DNA of 64,000 nt from Bacteroidales bacterium (GTDB lineage Bacteria; Bacteroidota; Bacteroidia; Bacteroidales; JAUNSR01), in NCBI GenBank assembly GCA_030539115.1, contig JAUNSR010000001.1, forward strand, positions 109,830 to 173,829, in the 5' to 3' direction. A program made the translations under genes and the position numbers. Position 1 is the stretch's first letter, and each line of letters starts with the position of its first letter. This document shows positions 45,756-55,447 of the stretch, in pieces. The notes beneath the pieces are model-generated. The model did no database searches. It saw only the letters and a list, made by a program, of their open reading frames with translations, and was not told the DNA's origin.

Positions 45756-47659
45756 AGCCACATTGATGAAACTGCATCACTTGGCATTCTCCAATCTCCT
45801 CTTGGTGACAATGTAACTGAACCTACCTTAGGTCCGTCAGGCAAACATGAACGTTTAAATTGCTGAGCAAAGAATCTTCTAAAGAATGTATAAAGCCATT
45901 TTTTTATAACAGTCTCATCATATTCTCCTTTAAATGCAATCTTAGCCATTAAGAAAATCTTCTTTGGTCTAAATCCAAATCTTATAAAATTATATAGAAA
46001 AAAATCATGCAATTCATAAGGACCAACCAAATCTTCTGTTTTCTGAGAAATGTTTCCATCTTTGTCAGCCGGAATAAGTTCAGGACTAATAGGTGTATCT
46101 ATAACATCAAGCAATATTTCTTTTGCATCCTCATTCATCTGATTATCTGCAACCCATTTAACAAGATATTTGACTAACGTTTTTGGTATACTCCCATTAA
46201 CGCCATACATAGACATATGATCACCATTGTAGGTTGCCCATCCTAAAGCAAGTTCAGAAAGATCGCCTGTACCAATCACCATTCCATTGGTCTGATTTGC
46301 AATATCCATTAATATCTGAGTTCTTTCCCTTGCCTGAGAATTTTCATAAGTAACGTCATGAACATTTTCATCAATATCAAGGTCTGAAAAATGTTGAATA
46401 CAGGCTGCCTTAATGCTAATCTCCCTTATTGTAATGCCAAGAGACTTCATTAGATTTATCGCATTGTTATATGTTCTGTCAGTAGTCCCAAAACCGGGCA
46501 TAGTAACCCCAACAATATTTTTCCTTGGGATATTTAGTTTGTCTAAAGTTTTTACACAGACCAAAAGAGCAAGAGTTGAATCAAGCCCACCGGATATGCC
46601 GATAACTGCACTCTTTGAATGAGTATGTTTAAACCTTTGCGCAAGCCCGTTTACCTGAATATTGAATATCTCGTCGCAACGTTCATCCATCTCATCATCT
46701 GATGGAACAAAAGGTCTTGGTTGAATGTATCTATCAAGTGAATCTTTTGGTTGTACAATATCCAATGCAAAATCACAGCTTCTATAATCTCTTAAATCAC
46801 ATCCTGTCAAATTGGTAAAGGTAGTTGTCTTTCTTCTGAGAGTTCTCATCTTATCTATATCAACATCAGCAGAAATTATCTGATTCTCAAAAGAAAACCT
46901 CTCGGACTCTTTAATAATAGAGCCGTTCTCTGCAATTATTCCATTGCCTGCAAAAACAAGATCTGTAGTTGATTCTCCAAATCCTGCTGAAGAATATAGA
47001 TATACTCCAAGAGTTCTTGCAGATTGCTGTTCGATTAATTTCTTCAGATAATTGTGCTTACCAACCAATTCATTACTTGCAGATATATTAACCATTATAT
47101 CAGCACCATTGAGGGCCTGATAAGAAGATGGTGGAATTGGGACCCAAAGATCTTCGCAAACTTCCACACCAAAATTAAATGAATCACATTTAAACAGAAT
47201 ATCAGTACCTATCGGCACAATCTGATTGGCAATTCCAATCTCATTTACAGAAAGATGTGTTGAAGGAGCAAACCATCTTGCCTCATAAAACTCGTTATAA
47301 TTAGGAAGGTATGTTTTTGGAACTACTCCTAAGATTTTCCCCTTGCTAATAACTGCAGCAACATTAAACAGATCATTGCCTACAGCAACCGGCAATCCAA
47401 CAACAGTAACTATTTCAAGAGAAGAGGTATTAAAGACAAATTCTTTAAGAGCGTTTTCAGCCTCTTCAACAAGAAGTCGTTGATGAAAAAGGTCAGCACA
47501 GGTATATCCGGTTATTGAAAGCTCCGGAAATGCTATTAAAGAAACATTCTTTAAAGCAGCCTCTTTTGTTAATGCTGTTATTTGTTCAATATTATAATTA
47601 CAATCTGCCACTTTAACCAAAGGAACAGCTGCAGCTATTTTTCTAAAACCAAAGTCCAT
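45734..47659 (-). CDS. nadE: Glutamine-dependent NAD+ synthetase
   Basis: A 641-residue enzyme that amidates deamido-NAD+ to NAD+. The N-terminal nitrilase-like glutaminase domain carries the catalytic triad: Glu in IAFPELSITGYTC, Lys in KTYLPNYNEFYE, and Cys in FGVEVCEDLWVP. The C-terminal synthetase domain starts near AQRFKHTHSKSAVIGISGGLDSTLALL, with its ATP-pyrophosphatase P-loop, and includes GTGDLSELALGW. I start it at the methionine of MDFGFRKIAAAVP, since family members begin with this strand. The frame is open upstream to ATG 47746, which would add 29 unconserved residues. A well-spaced promoter at 47791-47820 is compatible with either start. The end IESL is duplicated in the tandem array beyond the stop. 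Confidence 0.93.
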   Translation of the reverse strand: MDFGFRKIAAAVPLVKVADCNYNIEQITALTKEAALKNVSLIAFPELSITGYTCADLFHQRLLVEEAENALKEFVFNTSSLEIVTVVGLPVAVGNDLFNVAAVISKGKILGVVPKTYLPNYNEFYEARWFAPSTHLSVNEIGIANQIVPIGTDILFKCDSFNFGVEVCEDLWVPIPPSSYQALNGADIMVNISASNELVGKHNYLKKLIEQQSARTLGVYLYSSAGFGESTTDLVFAGNGIIAENGSIIKESERFSFENQIISADVDIDKMRTLRRKTTTFTNLTGCDLRDYRSCDFALDIVQPKDSLDRYIQPRPFVPSDDEMDERCDEIFNIQVNGLAQRFKHTHSKSAVIGISGGLDSTLALLVCVKTLDKLNIPRKNIVGVTMPGFGTTDRTYNNAINLMKSLGITIREISIKAACIQHFSDLDIDENVHDVTYENSQARERTQILMDIANQTNGMVIGTGDLSELALGWATYNGDHMSMYGVNGSIPKTLVKYLVKWVADNQMNEDAKEILLDVIDTPISPELIPADKDGNISQKTEDLVGPYELHDFFLYNFIRFGFRPKKIFLMAKIAFKGEYDETVIKKWLYTFFRRFFAQQFKRSCLPDGPKVGSVTLSPRGDWRMPSDAVSSMWLKEIESL

Positions 47660-48146
47660 TTGAATAATTTTATAAAGGGAAAATAATAAAGATGAAATCT
47701 CCTCAAAAGTGCTGATTTTAATTTCATTACTGCCAATAATCATCATTTATTGTCAGCTTTTCAACAATAAAAATTGATTATATATCATTGCAAATTTAGT
47801 TAATAAAGCCGAGTATTCAATAACCATAGTAGAATATATAAATCACATCATTCAACCGAACAAAAGCAGCATTTGTCTTTTTTTTATTAATAATGGGCTC
47901 TTAAAACAGAATTATGACAACAAAAATTTCATTTTTTGCTCAAAATTCTGTACTTTCGGGATAACATAATTAATAGGGGATATTTATTTCCTCGCCATAT
48001 TATTAAACATTAATTTTTTCTCTTTAGAGATTTTTTGTTTTATAACAAATCAAATTAATAGACTAATTTGTCGGCTGTTTATAGCTTGCTGAGATTTACA
48101 TCCTCAAGGTAAATTTATTTTTAATATTTTCTAACCACTACTACGT
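47660..48146. other. Divergent intergenic region between nadE and the acetyltransferase gene
   Basis: This 487-bp gap holds the nadE promoter (47791-47820, minus strand) and the upstream sequence of the acetyltransferase gene. TACTTTCG near 47952-47959 is one base off a plus-strand -7 box, too weak to call. No additional gene seen. Confidence 0.5.
47791..47820 (-). promoter_or_regulatory. Promoter of nadE
   Basis: On the minus strand, TTG (47820-47818) is followed after 19 bases by TAAATTTG (47798-47791). This matches the Bacteroidetes sigma-ABfr consensus (TTTG-N19-20-TAnnTTTG) closely and places the transcript start near 47785. Confidence 0.7.
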
Positions 48147-48743
48147 ATGAAAACTGAATCTGAAAAGATGAACAACGGAAATCTTTATTATGCAAATGAT
48201 AAGGTTATCGTTGATGAAAAGCTTAAAGCCAAAGAGCTTCTTTATGATTTAAATAATCTAAGGCCCTCTCTTTTAAAAGAAAAGGAGGAGTTATTAAACA
48301 GGCTTTTCAGTAAAATAGGAAATGATTGCAACATCGATCTTCCTTTTTATTGTGATTACGGCAAAAATATCGAAATAGGCAATTTTTTCAGAGCTAATGT
48401 AGGGTGTATAATTCTTGATGCCACAAAAGTTGTAATTGGCGACCACGTCTATCTTGCCCCCAATGTGCACATCTATACCAATGGTCATCCATTAAATGCC
48501 TCTCAAAGGAATTCTCAGCTTGAGTTTGCGCATCCTGTGATTATTGGAAACAATGTTTGGATTGGTGGAAATTCTGTCATTAAGCCGGGTGTAAAAATTG
48601 GAGATAATTCTGTTATTGGAGCAGGCAGTGTTGTTACACGAAATATTCCTGCAAACGTTGTTGCCGCCGGTAATCCATGCAGGGTAATAAGACCAATAAG
48701 AAATTTCATCGACAATGATGAAAAAGATGAAAATGAATGTTAG
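48147..48743 (+). CDS. Maltose/galactoside O-acetyltransferase-type hexapeptide transferase
   Basis: A 198-residue left-handed beta-helix acetyltransferase. The N-terminal Maa domain (NNGNLYYANDKVIVDEKLKAKELLYDLN, about 10-37) precedes hexapeptide turns such as CDYGKNIEIGNFFRANVGCIIL. The catalytic histidine is in IYTNGHPLNA (about residue 115), and the coil ends VIKPGVKIGDNSVIGAGSVVTRNIPANVVAAGNP, with the acetyl-CoA-binding loop. It acts in the cytoplasm on sugars, and physiological substrates of this family are rarely known. It is 27 bases before the DJ-1 gene, probably one operon. The last residues are acidic (DNDEKDENEC). Confidence 0.9.
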   Translation: MKTESEKMNNGNLYYANDKVIVDEKLKAKELLYDLNNLRPSLLKEKEELLNRLFSKIGNDCNIDLPFYCDYGKNIEIGNFFRANVGCIILDATKVVIGDHVYLAPNVHIYTNGHPLNASQRNSQLEFAHPVIIGNNVWIGGNSVIKPGVKIGDNSVIGAGSVVTRNIPANVVAAGNPCRVIRPIRNFIDNDEKDENEC

Positions 48744-48770
48744 TACCTTTACCAATAAATATTTCTATTT

Positions 48771-49322
48771 ATGAAAAAAGTTTACATTTTTATTGCTCCC
48801 CATTTTGAGGAAACAGAAGCAATCGGAACAATTGATGTTCTTCGCAGAGCAGGAATTGATGTTGAGAGTGTTTCAATTTCTAATGAAAAAGTTGTTGAAA
48901 GTTCTCACGGAGTAAAAATCATTACTGATAAAACCTTCAATGAGTGTGATTTCAATCAGGGGAATATGATTATTCTTCCCGGGGGTATGCCGGGGACAAG
49001 GAATCTTCAGAATGACAAAAACCTTGAAGCTTTGATTGCAAAATACAATAAAGAGGGTAAATATCTTGCCGCTATTTGTGCTGCCCCTTTAGTTTACGGT
49101 CAAATGGACCTTCTTAATGGGAAAGAGGCTGTATGTTATCCCGGTTTTGAAGATGAACTAAAAGGTGCCGTCATTAAAAAAGATGCTGTGGCTGTTAGTA
49201 GCAACTTTATTACCAGCAGAGGGGCAGGCACTGTTTTTGATTTTGCGCTCAAACTTGTTGAAATTCTTAAATCAAAGGATGAGGCTGAAAAAGTTAAAAA
49301 CTCAATTATCTATAAACAATAA
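48771..49322 (+). CDS. DJ-1/PfpI-family protein (YajL/ThiJ type)
   Basis: A 183-residue class I glutamine amidotransferase-like protein. The nucleophile elbow is AAICAAPLVYG (Cys about 104), and the conserved glutamate that tunes it is in HFEETEAIGTIDVLRRAG (about 12-16). It also shows LPGGMPGTRNL and SRGAGTVFDFALKLVE typical of the DJ-1 subgroup. Homologues act as chaperones or glyoxalase/deglycase-like proteins, and the exact activity is disputed. Complete and of normal length. A terminator follows at 49351-49380. Confidence 0.93.
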   Translation: MKKVYIFIAPHFEETEAIGTIDVLRRAGIDVESVSISNEKVVESSHGVKIITDKTFNECDFNQGNMIILPGGMPGTRNLQNDKNLEALIAKYNKEGKYLAAICAAPLVYGQMDLLNGKEAVCYPGFEDELKGAVIKKDAVAVSSNFITSRGAGTVFDFALKLVEILKSKDEAEKVKNSIIYKQ

Positions 49323-49350
49323 CAACTCTAAATTATAAATCAAAAAGACG

Positions 49351-49380
49351 GCAGTCACAAAAATGACTGCTCTCTTTTTT
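49351..49380 (+). terminator. Terminator after the DJ-1 gene
   Basis: GCAGTCA (49351-49357) pairs with TGACTGC (49364-49370), followed by TCTCTTTTTT. It separates the acetyltransferase/DJ-1 pair from the peptidase gene that starts at 49398. Confidence 0.8.
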
Positions 49381-49397
49381 ATAACAAAAACAATTTA

Positions 49398-50726
49398 ATG
49401 AAATTCACACATTTAAATTTGCGTTTTGCATTATCAGTTACGGTACTTTGTCTGTCAATTTTCTTTTCATCACTTTTTGCTCAGGATATAAAAGATTATC
49501 AGGCACCACAAAAAATTCTTTCTTTAAACGGAGTCTCTATCAGCGACACTCTTGAATCAGAACATTTCACTGAAAAATATGTATTACAATTTGACCAGAC
49601 TCTCGATTATTCAAATCCTGAATCCTCAACATTCAAACAAAGAGTAATTTTATGCCATAGAGGTTTTGACAAACCCGTAATATTTGTGACAGAAGGTTAT
49701 GGAGCCTCTTATGCTCTTTCATCAAGATACACAGAAGAATTGGCAGAAATGTTTGATGCCAATATAGTTTTTGCAGAATATAGATATTTTCTTGAATCCC
49801 GTCCTGAAAATGAGAGCTGGGATTATCTCACAGCAGAAAATGCCGTTCAGGATCTTCATTCCATAAACACAAAGCTTAAAGAGCTTTATAATGGTAAATG
49901 GATTACAACCGGAGTCAGCAAAGGTGGTCAGACAACAATCTATTATCGTGCTTTTTATCCTGATGATGTAGATGTTTCAGTTCCTTATGTCGGTCCTATA
50001 TGTTTTGGTGTAGAAGATAAGCGGCTATCCGATTATCTTGATCATATCGGTTCCAAAAAGGATCAAAAAAAGATAAGGTCTTTTCAAAAGGAGATGCTGA
50101 AGAAAAGAGATCTGTTTTTACCCGATTTTGAGAAATACTGCAAAGAAAAAGAGTATCAATTTGCAGATTCATATTCTGCAATATACGATTACTGCGTTCT
50201 CGAATATAGGTTTTCAATTTGGCAATGGGGATCATCACTCGATATGATTCCTTCAAAAAGTTCATCCGATAAAGAGAAATTTGACCATTTCATAGCTATT
50301 GCAGATCCATCATATTTTAATATTGCCGGGGCAGCAATCGATCCTTTCTTTTATCAGGCGGCAAAAGAATTGGGCTATTATGGATACGACACCAAACACT
50401 TTAAAAAACTTCTTTCAATAAAATCATCAAAGGATTATTTAAGACACATCTTTCCTCCTACTGACATTCTTCCAAAAGTTGAATTTGACGACAGATTGGG
50501 CAAAAAGGTAGTAGATTATATCAAAAACAATGATCCCAAGATGATCTGCATATATGGTGAGATTGATCCTTGGTCAGGAGCCGCACTTCAAAAGAAACAG
50601 ATTAAGGGAAAGAAAAATATGTTTATTTATTTTCAGCCGAATGGCTCACATTTGTCACGAATTAATAATATGCCGGACGATATAAAGAAGCGAATCACCG
50701 ACAAGCTTAATGAATGGATAAACTAA
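49398..50726 (+). CDS. S37/PS-10-type serine aminopeptidase
   Basis: A 442-residue alpha/beta hydrolase with signal peptide (about 1-28, ending SSLFAQD). The sequence follows the S37 (prolyl/tripeptidyl aminopeptidase, PS-10) family: FTEKYVLQFDQTLDYSNPESSTFKQRV, FVTEGYGA, the EYRYFLESRP block, nucleophile serine in TTGVSKGGQTTIYY (about residue 177), the aspartate in GEIDPWSGA (about 393) and the histidine in PNGSHLSRI (about 418). It is likely a periplasmic exopeptidase that takes short peptides. Start and end are clean. It precedes the small TSCPD gene by 30 bases. Confidence 0.87.
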   Translation: MKFTHLNLRFALSVTVLCLSIFFSSLFAQDIKDYQAPQKILSLNGVSISDTLESEHFTEKYVLQFDQTLDYSNPESSTFKQRVILCHRGFDKPVIFVTEGYGASYALSSRYTEELAEMFDANIVFAEYRYFLESRPENESWDYLTAENAVQDLHSINTKLKELYNGKWITTGVSKGGQTTIYYRAFYPDDVDVSVPYVGPICFGVEDKRLSDYLDHIGSKKDQKKIRSFQKEMLKKRDLFLPDFEKYCKEKEYQFADSYSAIYDYCVLEYRFSIWQWGSSLDMIPSKSSSDKEKFDHFIAIADPSYFNIAGAAIDPFFYQAAKELGYYGYDTKHFKKLLSIKSSKDYLRHIFPPTDILPKVEFDDRLGKKVVDYIKNNDPKMICIYGEIDPWSGAALQKKQIKGKKNMFIYFQPNGSHLSRINNMPDDIKKRITDKLNEWIN

Positions 50727-50756
50727 GAAATCACAATGCTATATTTTAATTGATTT

Positions 50757-51017
50757 ATGACAAAAAAATTTACTTTTCAAACTTCAGGGACCTGTTCTAA
50801 AGAGATAGAATTTATTTTAGAAGACAATATCGTTAAAGATGTATCATTTTTTGGGGGCTGCAACGGCAATCTTAAAGGCATTTGCAAACTTATTGATGGC
50901 ATGAATGCAGATATGGTTATAGAAAAGCTCAAAGGAATAGATTGCAAAGGGAAAGGCACCTCCTGTCCAGATCAATTGACCAAAGCTTTAAAGCTTGCCC
51001 TCAAACAAAATAACTAA
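50757..51017 (+). CDS. TSCPD domain protein
   Basis: An 86-residue protein made of a single TSCPD domain, the module that ends some ribonucleotide reductases and also occurs alone. Cysteines are in the expected places: SGTCSKEIEF (Cys about 13), GGCNGNLKGIC (Cys 35 and 43), IDCKGKGTSCPDQL (about 66-75), the last being the name-giving motif. The free-standing form is a conserved protein of unknown role, perhaps metal or redox related. Confidence 0.9.
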   Translation: MTKKFTFQTSGTCSKEIEFILEDNIVKDVSFFGGCNGNLKGICKLIDGMNADMVIEKLKGIDCKGKGTSCPDQLTKALKLALKQNN

Positions 51018-51025
51018 TAATCAAC

Positions 51026-51051
51026 ATAGCCGGTTCTCACGAACCGGCTAT
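51026..51051. terminator. Bidirectional terminator hairpin
   Basis: ATAGCCGGTTC (51026-51036) is a perfect reverse complement of GAACCGGCTAT (51041-51051) around a 4-base loop, followed by TTCTATATT. It lies between the TSCPD gene and the convergent ABC permease gene. Confidence 0.85.
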
Positions 51052-51156
51052 TTCTATATTTATTAATCCCTTTATTTGTTACATAAAAAATTATCGCTCT
51101 ATATATTTGGATTAATATATGACAAGGTTATTATCTTAGTTGTTATAGACCGACTC

Positions 51157-53490
51157 TTATTCGCTTTTTAAATTATCGACAGGATTGTTGTTCGCACTTT
51201 TAAATACTTGAACCGATACCGTTGCAACAGTAATAAGAAGAACAGCAATAAAAACCAATAAAAACATCCACCAAGAAATGCTTATCCGATATGCAAAATT
51301 CTCCATCCATTTTTTTGTTATAGCCACTCCAAATGGAACACTTATAACAAAACATAATACTAATATCTTTATATATATCTTGTTGAAAGATAGAATAATT
51401 TGATTTACTGAAGCGCCATAGACACGCCTAACTCCTATCTTCTTCTCTTTTGAATGACATTCAAGAAGGACAAGACCGAATACCCCCACAATAGATATAA
51501 GTATTGAGGCAAATCCAAACAATGAGACCAATGCACTTACATATTTCTCATTTTGATATGTATTCTGCAAAATAGTATCATAAAACATTGGAGATTCTGT
51601 ATATTCAGGATAATTCTTTTTGATGGTTTTCTTTACAAAATCCATCGTTTCAAACATATTTGATTTGGCTTTTACCTTAATATAAGCAGTAAGGAAATTA
51701 CCCCAGTTATTTTGAGGCTTTAAAAACAAAGCCATCGGTTCTATAGCCGTATTCATAGGTTTGAAATGGAAATCCTTAAAAGTGCCTAATATAGGTATAT
51801 CAGCTATTTGATCATTTATCTTTATATCATATTGTTTTATGGCTGTTTCATTCATTAGAAGCGCGCCATTTGGAGATAATTTATCCAATTCACTGAATTT
51901 TCTGCCATCTATTAGAGTAAGTTCTAAAATATCGAACATATTCTCATCAACAGGAAATGCAGTAAAATCAACTCTGTTTCCATTATAGCTTCTTCCCCAT
52001 GACATAATTGAAGTATTTGAGGAAATAACGCCATTTGCAAATCCCACATTTTCTATATGAGGGTTTCTTTTTAATTCATTCGACAAAAAATCACGTGCCG
52101 AGTTATCGCCCCATTCAAAATTAGTCACAATTATCTGGTCTTTGTTAAATCCCAAATCAGTGTGCTGCATGTAGTAGTTTTGAGAATATATGAAAGAGGC
52201 TGCAATAATTATTATAAATGTGATTATATATTGAAATCCAATCAGCACATTTCTAAATTTCACACCTGTAGGTGAAAGAGAGAATGTACCTTTTAAAGCA
52301 AGAGCTGCCGGAAACGATGTTATATAATAGGCAGGATAAACTCCCGCTATAAGACCTGCCACAATTGGAATAATAATACCAATGATATATATCTTAATAT
52401 TTTTTTCTATTGCAACAGAAGCAGTTAGAAACTCCTTCAAGAAAGTAGTGTTTATATAATACAACAATAAAATTGTTATTATATAGGATAACAAGCAAAG
52501 AATTACAGCTTCAGAAATCAATGACATTCTTAACACAAAATTGGAGCTGCCAAGAACTTTTCTTGTATTGATGCTCTTTATTCTGTCTGGAGCATTGGCA
52601 ATACTAAAATTGGTATAATTGATTATTGCCGTTAAAAGACTGATAATACCCAGCGACAACAAAATAAAAATCGTCAGATAATTAAATTTAGGGAAGCAAT
52701 CAAACTCTATATCGTTTACAAAATGAATCTTTTCTATTCCATAAGCATGAATAGTTATTTTTAAATCTTGATCTCAATACTTAAATTCCATATTGTTTAT
52801 ACTGCTTAAAACCTCCTCAATATTATCCTTGGAATCAAGTGTCATAAAACATGTATAATTCCAATTATTCATATCGTTGAGATTTTCAGTATCAGGAATA
52901 AAAGTATAACAATGGTTGTTTACCATTGTATTGTCTTTAAAATCTTTGTAAACTCCAACAATTACATAATTTTTTGAATGGGAAATCCGGATATTTTTTC
53001 CAATCACTGAGCCATTTTGTGAAAAAAGGTCGGCAACGCTTTGCGGAATTATTACACTGTTTGGATCATTTGCGTTTCCTAAATCACCCTCCAATATTTC
53101 GAACGAAAATGTATCAAAAAAACTTTTAGTTACAGGATAAAAATTATTATAAAAACTTTCAGAGAGTTTGTCTCCATCAACCAAATTAAACTTCTGTTTA
53201 TCTGAATAAAACCATCCGAAACTCAAGTTTTTAATATGAGGATTTGAGTCGGATATGCGGTCGGCTATGCCTCTTGGCATAATGGCTTTATTATGATTAT
53301 CATCTTCAATTGTCAGAGTAAAAATATTCTCACTGTTTTTTATAGACTTGTTAAAATTGAGATGATAATTTACCTGAATCACTATTGCCAAAAAAATTGC
53401 CAAAGCAACTGATAAGCCAATAATGTTAAGTATAAATATCAATCTGTACTTTTTAAATACACTGAGAAAATTTTTTAATATATAATTCAT
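51157..53490 (-). pseudogene. MacB/FtsX-type ABC permease interrupted by an in-frame TGA
   Basis: Two open halves lie in the same frame. 53490-52774 codes 238 residues: membrane helix FILNIIGLSVALAIFLAIVI then a MacB-like periplasmic core domain, ending MEFKY and TGA at 52776-52774. The frame then continues without another stop (37 codons, DQDLKITIHAYG ... FDCFPKFNYLTIFILL) into the second half, which begins LSLGIISLLTAIINYTNFS and holds FtsX helices, a second core domain and the C-terminal FtsX helices (GVRRVYGASVNQIIL, YRISISWWMF). Together they make a 777-codon frame, the usual size of Bacteroidetes permeases with two such domains. No ATPase gene is adjacent. One nonsense change is the simplest explanation; sequencing error is possible. 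Confidence 0.85.
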
Positions 53491-53592
53491 AAATATTACG
53501 ACATATGGTTTTCATAATATTATAATACTAATATTATGCCACTTTTTTATCTTATTAAATCTCACAGAGTTAATTGTTCTATATAAAATAAA

Positions 53593-53634
53593 AGTGTCAA
53601 ATAATTTTACACTTATGTAAAATTATTTGACACT
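53593..53634 (-). terminator. Perfect 19-bp hairpin after nhaA
   Basis: AGTGTCAAATAATTTTACA (53593-53611) and TGTAAAATTATTTGACACT (53616-53634) are exact reverse complements with a 4-base loop. On the minus strand it is followed by TTTTATTTTAT. It lies about 110 bases past the nhaA stop and 103 bases before the ABC permease start, so it may act as terminator, as an operator for the permease gene, or both. Confidence 0.75.
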
Positions 53635-53743
53635 AAATTAACAATGAATCATAAGAGATATGATAAGATTTTAAAATTATTACTATCTCTAAACATTGTA
53701 TATATCGATTATTACACGATATACCAATCAATCAATTAAGCGA

Positions 53744-55126
53744 TTAATGTTCAGACACCAATTGCCCCTCTTCAATATTCTGCTCCACTTCATTGGCAGC
53801 AGGGAGATACTTACTAAGGATAATATGACCAATCGTACCGGCACAAATTGAACCGGCCAAAATACCAAGTTTTGCATCATTAAGAAGTACCACCCCCTCA
53901 GCACCCAAAGCGCTGTATGAAAGATTCGCTATAAACATCGATACGGTAAAACCAATACCTCCAAGCATTGCTATTCCGGAAAACATTTTCCAATTTGAAC
54001 CCGCAGGCATGGCAACTATCTTTAGCTTTATTGCTATCCAAGAGAAAGAGAATATACCTATCATCTTTCCGACCAACAAACCAAGCAGAACTGACAATCC
54101 AACGCCCTGAAAAAGATTCATTACACTCATTCCGGCAAGATTAACGCCGGCATTTGCAAAAGCAAACAATGGTATGATATAATAACTGATAAGAGGACTT
54201 AAAGTATCTTCCAAATCCTGCAAAGGGCTGATAACATGGTCAGAAGCAGACTCAACACTTTTCAAAAGTGCAATCTGCTGATTGGTAAGTATGTGAATCT
54301 CTCCTGTATGTTCAGGTGTTTTAGGGAACAATGAAATATTTTCTCTAATTCTTTCAATATACTTGCGCGAAGTCGTAGCCGGTCTTGCAGGCACACAAAA
54401 TGCGACAACAACTCCCGCTATAGTTGCGTGAATACCCGAGTTTAGGAAGAAATACCATATCACAACACCTATCAGGCAATAGAAAAGTTTTGTTCTAACA
54501 TTGCGGTATGCACCGATAATTAATACGGCAACCAAAACAGCAGCATATAAAAGATATACAAGATCAATATGAGAGCTGTAGAAAAGAGCAATAACTATAA
54601 TACCACCCAAATCATCAGCCACGGCAAGGGCTGCAAGAAATATTTTCAAACTTGTCGGCACTCTCTTTCCAAACATTGAAAGCACTCCAAGAGAAAAAGC
54701 AATATCTGTTGCCATAGGAATTGCACATCCGCGGGCTCCGTCTCCTGAATGAGTGAATATTGAAAAAATAACTACCGGAACTATCATCCCTCCACAAGCT
54801 CCAATAATAGGAAGAAGGGCCTTTTTCATTGATGAAAGCTCACCAACAAGTATTTCTCTCTTTATCTCGAGTCCTACCGAGAAAAAGAAAATAGCCATCA
54901 AAAAGTCATTGATGAAATCCATCAGTGTCATGGCTTCCCCATTATGTCCAAAAAGATTGAAATCACCTATCTGTAAATGTACCGGTGATTTCCATATTGA
55001 GAAATATGTATCCCCAAATGAAGAGTTTGCAAAAACAAGTGCTAACAAAGTAGCAAAAATCAAAATAAAGCTTGAGTTTACATATTTCCTAAACATGCTT
55101 CTGAAGCTGAACATCAAATCGCTCAT
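53744..55126 (-). CDS. nhaA: Na+/H+ antiporter NhaA
   Basis: A 460-residue inner-membrane antiporter with about twelve helices. The ion-binding pair is in ALAVADDLGGIIVIAL (two adjacent aspartates), and FFFSVGLEIKREILVGEL plus GCAIPMATDIAFSLGVL are signature segments of the family. It exports sodium in exchange for protons, supporting pH and salt tolerance. The C-terminal tail is acidic and longer than in the Escherichia coli protein. It is monocistronic, with an AT-rich upstream gap carrying the GACGGTC repeat. Confidence 0.95.
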   Translation of the reverse strand: MSDLMFSFRSMFRKYVNSSFILIFATLLALVFANSSFGDTYFSIWKSPVHLQIGDFNLFGHNGEAMTLMDFINDFLMAIFFFSVGLEIKREILVGELSSMKKALLPIIGACGGMIVPVVIFSIFTHSGDGARGCAIPMATDIAFSLGVLSMFGKRVPTSLKIFLAALAVADDLGGIIVIALFYSSHIDLVYLLYAAVLVAVLIIGAYRNVRTKLFYCLIGVVIWYFFLNSGIHATIAGVVVAFCVPARPATTSRKYIERIRENISLFPKTPEHTGEIHILTNQQIALLKSVESASDHVISPLQDLEDTLSPLISYYIIPLFAFANAGVNLAGMSVMNLFQGVGLSVLLGLLVGKMIGIFSFSWIAIKLKIVAMPAGSNWKMFSGIAMLGGIGFTVSMFIANLSYSALGAEGVVLLNDAKLGILAGSICAGTIGHIILSKYLPAANEVEQNIEEGQLVSEH

Positions 55127-55447
55127 CTCTAAATAAAATAATAATAATGTAAAAACTTATGTTAAATGACTTAGGTAGGCAGATGGTGTCTATGAAAGTC
55201 TTATTTCTTTTTTATATTTCTCTAAATAATATATTTTTTATCACAATCTGATTAGGGAATCGCGAATTTGCAAAAAAATAACTCAACATCTTAAATAATA
55301 CCCTTATTTTTTATTAATCACCCTTTATTTGTGTAAAAAAACGAAGATTTAAACCAATACACAAGAAAAAAAATACAATTTTTGTCAGAGTAACAATCAA
55401 TTGTATTTTTTCTTTTATGAAAAATAAATTCTCATCATTCATTTTTT

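Noticed and set aside
51090-51180. Possible echo of the ABC permease gene end (TTATCGCT versus TTATTCGCT, 66-67 bp apart)
   Set aside because: Only about nine bases match and the shift is not 63; it could be chance in AT-rich sequence.
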